64,000 nucleotides of DNA from DASTFY01 sp963829955 (GTDB taxonomy: Bacteria > Actinomycetota > Acidimicrobiia > Acidimicrobiales > Ilumatobacteraceae): positions 13,995 to 77,994 of the forward strand of contig CAWHKS010000014.1 of assembly GCA_963829955.1 (NCBI GenBank), in the 5' to 3' direction. Shown here one piece after another: positions 35,606 to 46,518 of the stretch. The notes under the pieces were generated by a model, which saw only the letters and a program-made list of their open reading frames with translations, had not been told where the DNA came from and made no database searches. Both the position numbers and the translations under genes were made by a program. Every line of letters starts with the position of its first letter. Position 1 is the first letter of the stretch.

Positions 35606-36850
35606 TCAATGGACGGACTCGACGGGGACGGCTGGCACCGCGGCTGCCGATCGGTTCCGGACCTGCAGCGAGAGGGCGACGACGCCGACGCAGCCGAGGG
35701 CGATCAGACCGCCGTACGCGATCGACCAGCCCGCGCCGACGTGGTCGCCGATCCACCCGGTGATCGGCCCACCGATCGGGGTGGAGCCGAGGAAGGCCGT
35801 GGCCTGGAGGGCGAGCACCCGGCCCCGCATGTTCGCGGGGACCCGGGGCAGGATGATGCCGTTGGTGGAGGCGATGTAGCCGGCGCCGCCCATGCCCATC
35901 GGTATGGCGAGCACGAAGGCGACGGCCAGCGTCGGAGCGACGCCCATGAGCGTGGAGAACACACCGAGCAGGGTGAGCGTGGCCAGCATGGCCGCCATGC
36001 CGATGCGGCGCTGCGAGGCGATGATCAGCGAACCGGCGAAGCTGCCGAGGCTCGTGACCGCCAAGAGGAGCCCGAACGCCGTGACCCCGCCGTCCAGGTT
36101 GCGCGACGACACCAGGAGCAGCGACACCCCGTAGTTGAACGCGAAGGTCGAGACCACGATCAGCACGATGAAGGTGGGCCGCAGCACGGGCTCGCGCCAG
36201 ATGAAGCCGAGCGCCTCGCGCAGCGGACGGCCGCCTCGGGGCCTGGGCGTCATCGTGCGCAACTGGGTCGGGTTCATGAGGATCAGGCTGATGAGCACGG
36301 CCACGAACGACAGGCCGTTGGCGATGAAGCACCAGCCGGTGCCCACGAGGCCGACGAGCACGGCGGCGAGTGCGGGGCCGAATACCCGGGAGCCGGTCAT
36401 GACGGCCGTGTTCAGCGAAAGGACGTTGGGGATGTCCTCCTCGTCGACCAGCTCCGTCACCAGGCTGCGGCGGGCGGGGTTGTCGATGGCGGCCAATACG
36501 CCGAGCACGACGGTCAGGCCGTAGACGAGCCCCAGGGTGACGGCCCCGGTCAGGTCGAGGATGCCGAGGAGGATGGCCTGCGCAGCCATGCCGGCCTGCG
36601 CGGCGATGGTGAGGCGGCGCCGGTTCACCTGGTCGGCGAGCACACCGGCCCACGGACCGAGGAGCAGCAGCGGCAGGAACTGGCAGGCCAGTACCAGTCC
36701 CAACGAGGTGCCCTGACCGGACAGCCGGTAGACCAACCAGCCCTGCGCCGTCGACTGCATCCACGTGCCGCAGTTCGACACGAGCATCCCGGCGAAGAAC
36801 AACCGGGCGTTCCGCTGCTTCAACGAGCGGAACGTCCCCAGCCGAGCCAT
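35606..36850 (-). CDS. MFS transporter, EntS/DHA3-like
   Basis: 414 residues with about 12 membrane helices. Features of the DHA3 group: the early FAGMLVSNCGTWMQSTAQGWLV helix (read in parts), LADQVNRRRL as loop 2-3 motif, and a central conserved IDNPARRSLVTELV loop. Related proteins export enterobactin or macrolides; many others are uncharacterised. Ends 14 bases before the photolyase start. Substrate unknown. Confidence 0.82.
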   Translation of the reverse strand: MARLGTFRSLKQRNARLFFAGMLVSNCGTWMQSTAQGWLVYRLSGQGTSLGLVLACQFLPLLLLGPWAGVLADQVNRRRLTIAAQAGMAAQAILLGILDLTGAVTLGLVYGLTVVLGVLAAIDNPARRSLVTELVDEEDIPNVLSLNTAVMTGSRVFGPALAAVLVGLVGTGWCFIANGLSFVAVLISLILMNPTQLRTMTPRPRGGRPLREALGFIWREPVLRPTFIVLIVVSTFAFNYGVSLLLVSSRNLDGGVTAFGLLLAVTSLGSFAGSLIIASQRRIGMAAMLATLTLLGVFSTLMGVAPTLAVAFVLAIPMGMGGAGYIASTNGIILPRVPANMRGRVLALQATAFLGSTPIGGPITGWIGDHVGAGWSIAYGGLIALGCVGVVALSLQVRNRSAAAVPAVPVESVH

Positions 36851-36893
36851 CCCCTCCTTGCTACCGGATGTTCAGCCCGCGCGCACTCCTGAG

Positions 36894-38678
<1,785 letters not shown>

Positions 38679-38745
38679 GGCTCGATCGATGCTACCGACG
38701 CCCCTCGTCCAGGCCCGGGAGGTTCACGCTCGCGCCGCGCCGCGC

Positions 38746-41400
38746 TCAGCCGTAGACGACGAGGCCGTTGCCCGAGGTGGTGATGGCCAGGCGGTCGTCT
38801 TCGGCGGCGACGCCGATGGGCCGGATCAGCTGGTTGGCCGCGACCCCGTCCGGATCGGCCAGGCGATCCCACGCCGCGTCACCTGCGGCTGTCGGGTCGT
38901 ACCGGTAGACCGTGCCTGGCTTGTCGAGCGTCGGATCGGCGCCGGCGACGACGATCAGGGTCGATCCGCTGGCCGCCAGCGGCACGACGCCGTAGGCGGT
39001 GGACAGCGGCGTCCATCCCGTGGAGCCGATCACCGGGGCATCCACGGGGGTCAGGGTGCAGGCCTCGGCCAGGCAACGGACCGGGTCATCGATCCGCCCC
39101 AGGGTACGGAGCCCGGACAGGAACAGCGCGTCGGCATCGCTGACGTATGCCATCTCCCGGCTGGCGTCGCCCGACAGCCCGGACCGGCCGAGCACGGGAA
39201 CCCAGGTGAGCGGGCCGGTGCCTGGCGCCCACCGCGCCGCCCACAGCCCCTCCTTCGCCGTCTCGGCGAAGATGACCGTCCCGCCGGCATCGTCGACCGT
39301 GCGAATGGTGGCCGATGCGGGTGCCACGTCGTCCGGCAGCGCCGGTGTCTCGAACGGCTGGGCCGTGCGCGGCGGCACGCCCGCGCCCGCAGCGGTCAGG
39401 CGCCGCCATCCCACGAGCGCCGGTGCCGGGGCCGACCGGTCCCAACGGGCGGACCACATCCCGCTGTCGGCGATGCCGACCAGCACCGTGTCGTCGGTCG
39501 CGGCGTCGTCGATGGCGGCCAGCGCGACCGGTTGGCGGAACACCGGCAGGCGCAACTGCGTCGACGGCGCCGATCCTGGTGGTACGGCCAGCAGCAGGCC
39601 GCCGAAGGTGGAGGTGGCCTGGCCCACGATGGCCGTGCCGCCGTCGAGGACGGTGACCGAGAGCCCCTTCGTCACGTCGGAGGCGACGGTGGGTGGCTGG
39701 TCGAGCTCGTGGCGCACCTCCGGGCGCGCCATGGTGAGGTCGGCGCGGAAGAGGAAGCGGTCGGCGTCGGTCGTGTACGACGTCCCGTCGTCCAGGACGA
39801 CGTCGCCCTGGAAGGTGGAGCCGATGCCGAACACCGCCGGCCGCCAGGGCGGGGCCGGGCCGCCCGGCTGCTGGCGGACGTGGTGGATCCACAGGCCGGC
39901 CTTGCCCGCCACCAGGTAGCGCCCGTCGGAGAGGACCCGCACGGAGGACACCACGTATTGGTCATTCCCCAATGTGCTGGTGCCGTCGACGAACCACCGG
40001 AGGCCGTCGTGGCCGTACAGGTCGAGGTCGACGGCGGACTCCTGCGCCAACGGTTCGAGCGCCTCGGGCGCCGGGAACGGCCCGGTGTCCCAGCGGACCC
40101 GGGCCCTCGTGACCTCGAAGTCCGTCCGCTCGGTGTCGGTCGCCGCCGCCTTGGGCAGGCTGGCGCCGGTGAGGACCGTGTCGACACCGGCCGCACCCTG
40201 CACCAGGTCGAGGCTGACGACGTTGCGGAGCCGGAGTTCACCGATCACACCCACCGACACCAACGGGGAGCCGTCGGGTCGACCGGCCCAGAGGCCTCCG
40301 ATGCGAGCGGGCATGTTGACCATGCGCTCGTCCACGACCGCCAGGTACAGGTGGTCATCAGGCGTGATGAGCACCTCCTCGACGCTCTGCGAGACGGCGG
40401 CGAAGAGGATGAGCGGCGCCGTCGGCAGGGTGTAGGTGCACGGGCCGGTCGTGCAGGCGGAGTTCACGACGAAGCGCCACGCCCCCACCACCGCCGGCTG
40501 GGGCAGCGTGCCGCCGCCGCGGGACCCGGCCAGGCCCATGCGTGATGTCGCCACGATCAGATCACCCCGGGCGCTCACGGCCACGCCCCGGATCGGCGAC
40601 CGGCTGGCGACGGGGAGGCAGCCGACCTGCACCCACGCCGCGCCCTCGGTGAGCGCCCTCGACCACACGCATCCGGTCATGTCACCGGCGAACAGCCGCG
40701 GCTGCGCGGCGTACGGGCCCCGCTCGGCCAGGGCCAGGAGGCGGCTGGTCGCCCGGCTGCGGGTGCTGCCGCCGCCGGGAAGGTTGCCCCCGTCGAACCA
40801 GATGCCCTTGCCGCCGTTGTCCACGACCCAGGTCTCGCCCTCGTCGTCGGATCGCAGGACGGCGGCGGTCGGCTGCTCACGCTTGCCCACCGCGGCGAAG
40901 ATCGTCGGCGTGGTGCCATCCGGGCCGGACACCGGGGCCAGGATGAGGTCAGCCACGCCGCGCGAGGCAAAGGGGTCGGCGCCGCCCCGCAGGACGTTCC
41001 GGGAGAGCCAGGACCGCCCGCCGTCGTCGGACACGAAGAACCCCTGGCTGTCCCCGCCGGAGACCAGGCGGCCGGAGGGCAGCTCGACGGTGACCGTCAT
41101 GAACCCGGCCCCGTGGATGGGGCCGGAGCTGAATCGCCCGTTGCCCGGCGGAGTGGTGTCGGGCGGGGCGGTCGTGGTCCCGCCGGGGATCGTCGTGTCC
41201 GTCGGCAGGGTGGTGTCAGTCGGCAGCGTGTCCGTCGGCAGCGTCGTTTCCGTGGGCAGCGTGGTGTCGGGGGGCACCTGGGCCCATGCCGCGCCGACAC
41301 CCAGGCCGGCCCCGGCGAGGACGGCGAGCGCTACCACGCCGCCCGCCGACCGCGTGCGCCGGACGGGCGCCGGGGTCTGCGCTCCGATGCTCGTCCTCAC
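38746..41400 (-). CDS. Large secreted protein with Asp-box (sortilin-like) repeats
   Basis: 884 residues from GTG 41400 (GTG 41403 also possible; the frame is open to 41571 but unsupported). A signal peptide is clear: RRTRSAGG, hydrophobic VVALAVLAGAGLGVGAAW, cleavage after AQ or AWA. Then a Thr/Pro linker with TTLPTDT-type repeats (~45-80) followed by a beta-rich body with Asp-box motifs SDDGGRSW and SDDEGETW, typical of BNR/VPS10-like propellers. Ends in GNGLVVYG. Extracytoplasmic and presumably binding carbohydrate or protein. Convergent with nothing; upstream is rpsT on the other strand. Confidence 0.7.
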   Translation of the reverse strand: MRTSIGAQTPAPVRRTRSAGGVVALAVLAGAGLGVGAAWAQVPPDTTLPTETTLPTDTLPTDTTLPTDTTIPGGTTTAPPDTTPPGNGRFSSGPIHGAGFMTVTVELPSGRLVSGGDSQGFFVSDDGGRSWLSRNVLRGGADPFASRGVADLILAPVSGPDGTTPTIFAAVGKREQPTAAVLRSDDEGETWVVDNGGKGIWFDGGNLPGGGSTRSRATSRLLALAERGPYAAQPRLFAGDMTGCVWSRALTEGAAWVQVGCLPVASRSPIRGVAVSARGDLIVATSRMGLAGSRGGGTLPQPAVVGAWRFVVNSACTTGPCTYTLPTAPLILFAAVSQSVEEVLITPDDHLYLAVVDERMVNMPARIGGLWAGRPDGSPLVSVGVIGELRLRNVVSLDLVQGAAGVDTVLTGASLPKAAATDTERTDFEVTRARVRWDTGPFPAPEALEPLAQESAVDLDLYGHDGLRWFVDGTSTLGNDQYVVSSVRVLSDGRYLVAGKAGLWIHHVRQQPGGPAPPWRPAVFGIGSTFQGDVVLDDGTSYTTDADRFLFRADLTMARPEVRHELDQPPTVASDVTKGLSVTVLDGGTAIVGQATSTFGGLLLAVPPGSAPSTQLRLPVFRQPVALAAIDDAATDDTVLVGIADSGMWSARWDRSAPAPALVGWRRLTAAGAGVPPRTAQPFETPALPDDVAPASATIRTVDDAGGTVIFAETAKEGLWAARWAPGTGPLTWVPVLGRSGLSGDASREMAYVSDADALFLSGLRTLGRIDDPVRCLAEACTLTPVDAPVIGSTGWTPLSTAYGVVPLAASGSTLIVVAGADPTLDKPGTVYRYDPTAAGDAAWDRLADPDGVAANQLIRPIGVAAEDDRLAITTSGNGLVVYG

Positions 41401-41574
41401 CACACGCACCCACCCACTCTCCGTGGCCCGCACCGCGTGGCGCGCCGAATCCGACCAAGTCTGTCTGCCCCGACCGCGATCGACCCCGCGGCAGCGTACC
41501 TGGCGGCGAGGTTGGGGGGCAGAGACGCCGGTTGCTAGCCTTGCGGGGCCCTCCGGATCGCAAAGGACCATTCA

Positions 41575-41841
41575 GTGGCCAACATCAAGAGCCAGAAGAA
41601 GCGGAACAAGACCAACGCCAAGAGTGCTGAGCGCAACAAGGCGGTCCGCTCCGAGCTCAAGACCCGCGTGAAGTCCGCAGTGGCCGTGGCCGACACGGAC
41701 GAGGGCACGGCGGCCGCGCAGCTGGCCCAGAAGCGGCTGGACAAGGCGGCGTCGAAGGGCATCATCCACAAGAACCAGGCGGCCCGCCGCAAGAGCCGCA
41801 TGATGAAGCGGGCGGCCGAGACCGCCGCCGCACAGGGCTGA
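41575..41841 (+). CDS. rpsT: 30S ribosomal protein S20
   Basis: 88 residues from GTG 41575, with AAAGGACC as a ribosome-binding site about six bases upstream. Sequence begins ANIKSQKKRNKTNAK and is Lys/Arg-rich throughout, with GIIHKNQAARRKSRM near the C-terminus, the usual S20 pattern. Binds 16S rRNA early in 30S assembly. Divergent from the secreted protein and convergent with holA. Confidence 0.97.
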   Translation: MANIKSQKKRNKTNAKSAERNKAVRSELKTRVKSAVAVADTDEGTAAAQLAQKRLDKAASKGIIHKNQAARRKSRMMKRAAETAAAQG

Positions 41842-41859
41842 ACCGGTCTGACCGGCCCG

Positions 41860-42858
41860 TCAGCGCCGGCCCGCGGAAGCCGGGCGACGGCGGCCGCTGA
41901 GGCGACAGAGCCGGGCCACGAGCACCTGGAGCACGGCTTCTTCGGGGAGTTCCCGCTGCCCCCGCAGGTCGAGGTCGGCCCGGGCAAGGAGTTGCACCGC
42001 CTCGTGGATGGCTTCGGGCCCCATCGCCCGTGAACGTTCGAGCGCCTTCTTCGCCGCGAACCCCTTGACGCCGAGCACCGCCTCCGCGGCCGCTTCGTCC
42101 CCCGCCCCCGACCCGTCCAGCCGGAGCAGCCGGGTGTAGTGGGTGTGGAGGATCGCCATGATCTGCAGCGGGTGGCGGGCTCCGGCACGTGACATACGGT
42201 CGAGCGCGTCGAGCGCGGCCACGCGATCGCCGCGATCGATGGCGTCGGTGAGGTCCCACGGCGGCACGCCGCCGCCGTCACCGAGGTAAGGGGACAGGTC
42301 CTCCACGCCGATCCTGCCGGTCGAGGTTCCGTACGTCGCCTCGAGCATCTCGAGCAGACCGGCGAGGCGGTTGAGATCCTCCCCGAGGTGTTCGGTCAGT
42401 ACTCCGACCGCGGCCTGATCGAGGCGCAGCCCGGCCGCCGCCACCTGGTCGGCCACGAAAGTGGCGCGCTCCCGCCGGTTCGATCCCACGTCGGCCGCGG
42501 CGACCGTGCCGCCGGCGGCCTTGACGAGATCGAGCAGCCGCTTGGTCGGTCGGCCCTGGTGAACGAGGACGAGGTCGGTCGTGTCCAAAGGCTCCGCCAG
42601 GTACTGCTGGAGCTGAGCCAGGCCATCGGCCGCTACGTCCTCGATCCCCCGGGCGATGACCACCCGCTTGTCGGTCAGGAACGGCGGGGTCTGGGCCTCG
42701 GCGACGACCCGTCCGATCGTGACCTCGTCTCCATCGATGGTCAGGTCGGCGACGAGCAACCCCCGGTCCCCCGACCCGACGAGCCGCCGGGACAGCTCGA
42801 CCACCGCCTGGCCGACCAGGGGCTCGTCGGCGCCGTGCACGAGGTGCAGCTCGCTCAT
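41860..42858 (-). CDS. holA: DNA polymerase III subunit delta
   Basis: Opens the sliding clamp within the clamp loader. 332 residues from ATG 42858. N-terminal HLVHGADEPLVGQAV, middle LVLVHQGRPTKRLLDLVKAAGG, LTEHLGEDLNRLAGLLEML (the HolA signature), and a C-terminal helical collar with HPLQIMAILHTHYTRLL. Start overlaps the folP-like stop in an ATGA arrangement. holA next to comEC and rpsT is the standard arrangement in many bacteria. Confidence 0.94.
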   Translation of the reverse strand: MSELHLVHGADEPLVGQAVVELSRRLVGSGDRGLLVADLTIDGDEVTIGRVVAEAQTPPFLTDKRVVIARGIEDVAADGLAQLQQYLAEPLDTTDLVLVHQGRPTKRLLDLVKAAGGTVAAADVGSNRRERATFVADQVAAAGLRLDQAAVGVLTEHLGEDLNRLAGLLEMLEATYGTSTGRIGVEDLSPYLGDGGGVPPWDLTDAIDRGDRVAALDALDRMSRAGARHPLQIMAILHTHYTRLLRLDGSGAGDEAAAEAVLGVKGFAAKKALERSRAMGPEAIHEAVQLLARADLDLRGQRELPEEAVLQVLVARLCRLSGRRRPASAGRR

Positions 42859-43730
42859 GGTCGAGCCCGTGTCGGTTGAACGGCGACGTGCGTGCCGTCC
42901 CGGGCGGAAAGGATCGCCGCCATCACATCGGCGACCCGCCGGCTTCCCTTCACGTCGTGCACCCGCAGCACCCGACAGCCCAGCGCGATGCCCTGGGCGT
43001 GGGCAGCTGCGGAGGCCAGGCGCCGATCGGCCACGTCGAGGCGCAGGATCTCGCCCAGGAAGCGCTTGTTGGAGGCCGACAGGAGCACCGGGTAGCCGAG
43101 CGCGGCCAGCCGGTCGGACGCCCGCAGGAGCTCGAGGGACATGGGCTCCGTCTTCCCGAGGTCGAGGCCAGCGTCGACCATGATCCGTGCACGCGGGATG
43201 CCGGCCGCCTCGGCGAGCTGAGCCAGCTCGGCGCAGAAGGCCACGACCGTGTCGACGACACCGCCGGGATACTCCGGCGCCGGATCGGCCACACGAGGCG
43301 CCAGGCGGATGTGAGTGGCCACGACGGACGCGCCGTGACGGGCGGCGACGTCGAGGTAGGCGGGATCGGCGAAGCCGCTGATGTCGTTGGCCACGCAGGC
43401 GCCCGCCTTCAGGGTCGCCTCGAGCACACTCGACCGCCACGTGTCGACCGAGACGGGTACATCGAACCGGGCCCGCAACGCCTCGACCGCGGGGACCACG
43501 CGCTCGAGCTCGTCCTCGCCGGACACCGCTTCGCCCGGACCGGCCCTCACACCGCCGACGTCGAGCAGGTCGGCGCCCTCGGCCACCAGCGCGTCGGCCT
43601 TGGCGAGGAACTCGTCGAACGCGAAGTACCCACCGGCGTCGTAGAACGAGTCCGGGGTCCGGTTGAGCACCCCCATGATCAGGGCCCGGTGGGTGACGTC
43701 GAACTCCTTGTCACCCAGCGCCACGAGCAT
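42855..43730 (-). CDS. folP2: Dihydropteroate synthase-like protein, FolP2 type
   Basis: 291 residues from ATG 43730. TIM-barrel of the pterin-binding family: IMGVLNRTPDSFYD, VSVDTWRSSV, ANDISGFADP, LSASNKRFLGE and a C-terminal RVHDVKGSRRVADV. Loop 2 reads DVGGVRAGPGEAV instead of the STRPG motif that holds the pterin pyrophosphate in true dihydropteroate synthases; it matches mycobacterial FolP2, which lacks that activity. So a paralogue with another role is likely. Sits between comEC and holA, coupled to holA. Confidence 0.85.
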   Translation of the reverse strand: MLVALGDKEFDVTHRALIMGVLNRTPDSFYDAGGYFAFDEFLAKADALVAEGADLLDVGGVRAGPGEAVSGEDELERVVPAVEALRARFDVPVSVDTWRSSVLEATLKAGACVANDISGFADPAYLDVAARHGASVVATHIRLAPRVADPAPEYPGGVVDTVVAFCAELAQLAEAAGIPRARIMVDAGLDLGKTEPMSLELLRASDRLAALGYPVLLSASNKRFLGEILRLDVADRRLASAAAHAQGIALGCRVLRVHDVKGSRRVADVMAAILSARDGTHVAVQPTRARP

Positions 43731-43740
43731 CGGAGGAAAC

Positions 43741-45144
43741 CTACTGCCGGTGCCGCGGAGGCCGTCGGAGCACCAGGGCCACCGCGACCGCGCCGGCGAG
43801 CAAGGCAGGAGCACCCAGGTTCGGGAGACCGGCGGCGGCCGTCGTCGAAGCAACCGCGGCGATGTACCGGACCAGCAACGTGGTCGGGAGCTGCAACACC
43901 GCGGCCAGGACGTCAGGCACCAGCCCGGCCACGACTCCCGCCGGCAGCCCGTACACCATGACCGGGCCCGCGGCCGGGGCCGCCAGGAGGTTGGCGGGGA
44001 CGGAGGCCAGCGGGAGCGGCCCGAACACGGCCACGCTGACCGGGGCCACCCCCAGCTGCGCACCCACCGTCATCGACAGGGGGACGCGCATCCACGACGG
44101 CCCGGGCAGCCGGCGGGACAGCGGAGCAGCCAGCAGGGCGATGCCGGCGGTGGCGCCGACCGACAGCCACCAGCCGACGGAACGGACCAGCAGCGGGTCG
44201 ACCAGGAGCACGATGACCACGGTGAGGCTGAGCGTCCGCCACGGTCGCGATGGTCGGCCCGTCAGGACGGCGGTGGCCGCCAGCGCCGCCATGACGCTGG
44301 CCCGCAGCACCGACGGCTCGAACCGGGTGAGCACCGTGAACCACGCGATCACCCCGACCGTGCCGGCCCACCGAGCGCGGTGCCCCAGGCGGCGCAGCAC
44401 AGGCGCGACGACGGCCAGCGTGAGCGCGACATTCTGTCCAGAGACAGCGTTGAGATGACCCAGTCCGGCCTGGCGGAACGTGTCCACCAAGTCGGGTGGC
44501 TGGGCGCGGTCGTCCCCGACCACGAAACCCAAGTAGAGGCTGCGATCGAGCGGATCCATCGTGCGGGCGCCGCGGACCAGGACCTCGCGGACGCGGTTGG
44601 CGGAGCGGGCCAGCGGCGATCCGTCCCCGATGACGGCGACGCGGTCGACCTCCAGCACGCCCACGATGTGGCGGGTGCGCAGCCACGCGGCCTGGCGGGC
44701 CGGAGGCGGACGGATGCGACCCTCGACCATGAGCTCGTGGCCGGCGAGGCACGGTTGCAGCCGCCGTGCACTGCCTCCGAAGGCCCGGAGCTCCAGGAGC
44801 CGACCGTCGCCGACGCCCGTCGCCACGACGCCGGGACCGAGCGGGGCAGGGTCCGTCCGCAGGGTGACCGTGCCCGTGAACGGCACCGCTGACGCGGGTG
44901 CCGCGGCCGACCACGCCTGACCGGCCAGCGCGGCCACGAGCGCGAAGCACCCGAGGACCAGCGCGACGGTGCGTCCGCGCGCCAAGCCGTACACGGCGAG
45001 CCCGGCCCCGCCGAGGGCGGCGTGGGGCCAGGGCAGCGGGGGCCGCAGGAGCGCCGCGACCACCGTGGCCAGGGCCAGGACGACGGCGACGGCGTCGCTC
45101 GCCACCAGCGGTGACGCGACCCGGCGGCGGGGAGGCCGTAGCAT
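43741..45144 (-). CDS. comEC: ComEC-type DNA uptake channel, no metallo-beta-lactamase domain
   Basis: 467 residues from ATG 45144. N-terminal helices and a DUF4131-like OB region (VPFTGTVTLRTD, LAGHELMVEGRI), then the Competence domain with YLGFVVGDD, HLNAVSGQNVALTLAVV, FEPSVLRASVMA and SVGWWLSVGATAGI. ComEC transports single-stranded DNA inward. The usual C-terminal nuclease-like metallo-beta-lactamase domain is absent; the stop lies directly after the last helix, ten bases before folP2. comEA is nearby on the same strand. Confidence 0.9.
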   Translation of the reverse strand: MLRPPRRRVASPLVASDAVAVVLALATVVAALLRPPLPWPHAALGGAGLAVYGLARGRTVALVLGCFALVAALAGQAWSAAAPASAVPFTGTVTLRTDPAPLGPGVVATGVGDGRLLELRAFGGSARRLQPCLAGHELMVEGRIRPPPARQAAWLRTRHIVGVLEVDRVAVIGDGSPLARSANRVREVLVRGARTMDPLDRSLYLGFVVGDDRAQPPDLVDTFRQAGLGHLNAVSGQNVALTLAVVAPVLRRLGHRARWAGTVGVIAWFTVLTRFEPSVLRASVMAALAATAVLTGRPSRPWRTLSLTVVIVLLVDPLLVRSVGWWLSVGATAGIALLAAPLSRRLPGPSWMRVPLSMTVGAQLGVAPVSVAVFGPLPLASVPANLLAAPAAGPVMVYGLPAGVVAGLVPDVLAAVLQLPTTLLVRYIAAVASTTAAAGLPNLGAPALLAGAVAVALVLRRPPRHRQ

Positions 45145-45150
45145 CGCCAC

Positions 45151-45633
45151 GTGGCCAGGCCGAGCGTGATCATGCCGTCGCGCCCGCGCCAGGATCTCGT
45201 CGGAGCCGCCGCCCGACCCGTCCCGCAGGGCCCGGTCGCGTACCGCCGACGCATCCGCCGCTTCGGCCCGGTCGCCGGACTGCTGCTCCCCTTGCTCGTC
45301 TTCGTGGCGGCCCTCGCCGTGTGGCGGGTCTGGCCCTGCAACGGCTCCGCGTGCGTCAAGAACGCCGAGGTGGGCTGGGTGCTGGCCAGCCTGGCCGCGC
45401 CCACCGCGCTGGTCGCCGGGTTCCCGATGGAGAACGGACCGGCCCGTCTCGCCGCGGCCGGCGCGGGCGCCGTCGTCCTGTGGCTGGCCATCGGGAGCTG
45501 GGCCGCCCGGCGCAGCGCCCGTGCGCCCGTGGCCGGCTGGCGGGAGTGGTGGCGCGAGTACCTCTGGCTGCTCATCCCCGTGTGGGGCGGGACCGTGGCC
45601 GCGCTCGCCATCATGCGCTACGTGGCCCTCTGA
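45151..45633 (+). CDS. Small multi-helix membrane protein
   Basis: 160 residues from GTG 45151 (ATG 45172 is an alternative). Four hydrophobic segments: FGPVAGLLLPLLVFVAALAV, GWVLASLAAPTALVAGF, AAAGAGAVVLWLAIGSW and YLWLLIPVWGGTVAALAIM. No family recognised. It is divergent from comEC with only six bases between the starts and converges on comEA, so it is an insertion between two competence genes. A membrane role in DNA uptake is possible but unproven. Confidence 0.6.
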   Translation: MARPSVIMPSRPRQDLVGAAARPVPQGPVAYRRRIRRFGPVAGLLLPLLVFVAALAVWRVWPCNGSACVKNAEVGWVLASLAAPTALVAGFPMENGPARLAAAGAGAVVLWLAIGSWAARRSARAPVAGWREWWREYLWLLIPVWGGTVAALAIMRYVAL

Positions 45634-45653
45634 TCTCCCGGCTGCAGGGCCGT

Positions 45654-46334
45654 TCATGCCCGCACCAGGTCCCTCAGAACATCCAGCCGCGCCGGGCCGA
45701 TGCCCTGAACCTCGCCCAGGTCTTCGACCGTGCGGAAAGGACCGTTGCGCTCCCGATAGGTGAGGATCGCCTGCGCGGTGGCCGGACCGATGCCCGGCAG
45801 CGCCTCCAGCTCCGCCATCGTGGCCGCGTTCAGGTCGACTGGCGCCGCCGGGGCCGATCCGGCTCCTGACCCTGACCCGCCCGCGCCAGCCGGCGCCGCA
45901 CCCAGGACGCTCGGTGGCAGGACCTCGCCCTGGCGCGGGACCTGCACGCGCTGGCCGTCGGTCAGCCGGCTGGCCAGCGCGAGCGCCTGCAGGTCCGCAT
46001 CAGGGAGCGCTCCACCTGCTGCCTCGACGATATCGAGGACGCGTGCGCCGTCCGCCAGCCGGTAGACGTCCGGATGTACGACGGCGCCAGCCACCTGCAC
46101 CACGATTTCCGCCGGGACGACCGAGGGTGGTGAGGCCAGCGGGGCGGTGCTGGCCACCGGCAGGTCCGCCTCCACCGGGCGCGGGGTCGGTCGTACCAGC
46201 CACCAGCCCGCCACCACGACGAGCGCGACCATGCCGGCCGCCACGGCGGCGCGGGCCGGATCGACGAGGGTGCGCAGGCGCGACAGGCGATCGAGCAGCG
46301 ACCGCGGCGGTTCGGGGCGGAGCAGCTCCGGCAT
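45654..46334 (-). CDS. comEA: ComEA-like DNA-binding protein
   Basis: 226 residues. Start at ATG 46334, which has GGAGG seven bases upstream; ATG 46340 is too close to it. One membrane anchor (VAAGMVALVVVAGWWLV) followed by an SLBB domain (VVQVAGAVVHPDVYRL), a Gly/Ser/Ala linker, and a C-terminal helix-hairpin-helix pair, LEALPGIGPATAQAILTYR and LGEVQGIGPARLDVL, that binds DNA. Delivers DNA to ComEC. Together with comEC this implies competence or DNA uptake capacity. Confidence 0.92.
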   Translation of the reverse strand: MPELLRPEPPRSLLDRLSRLRTLVDPARAAVAAGMVALVVVAGWWLVRPTPRPVEADLPVASTAPLASPPSVVPAEIVVQVAGAVVHPDVYRLADGARVLDIVEAAGGALPDADLQALALASRLTDGQRVQVPRQGEVLPPSVLGAAPAGAGGSGSGAGSAPAAPVDLNAATMAELEALPGIGPATAQAILTYRERNGPFRTVEDLGEVQGIGPARLDVLRDLVRA

Positions 46335-46425
46335 CGGCATCCCTCCGGTTGTCCGGCGCGGCGCGCCGGTGACGACGAGGGAGCCGGTCGCCCATTCGAC
46401 GCAGGCGCGTGGCATCCGAGATGAG

Positions 46426-46440
46426 GGGCGCGGAGCGCCC
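46426..46440 (-). terminator. Short GC hairpin
   Basis: GGGCGC-GGA-GCGCCC, a perfect 6-bp stem. It lies between the stop of the gene at 46519-46866 and the start of comEA, so it could end the former transcript. No T-run follows. Confidence 0.35.
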
Positions 46441-46518
46441 GGACTGAAGGGGGCAGAGCGCCCGAAGCCCGCCGGGACGGCAGGGCCGGACGTTACACCG
46501 GCGGTGCTACAGGGAAGC

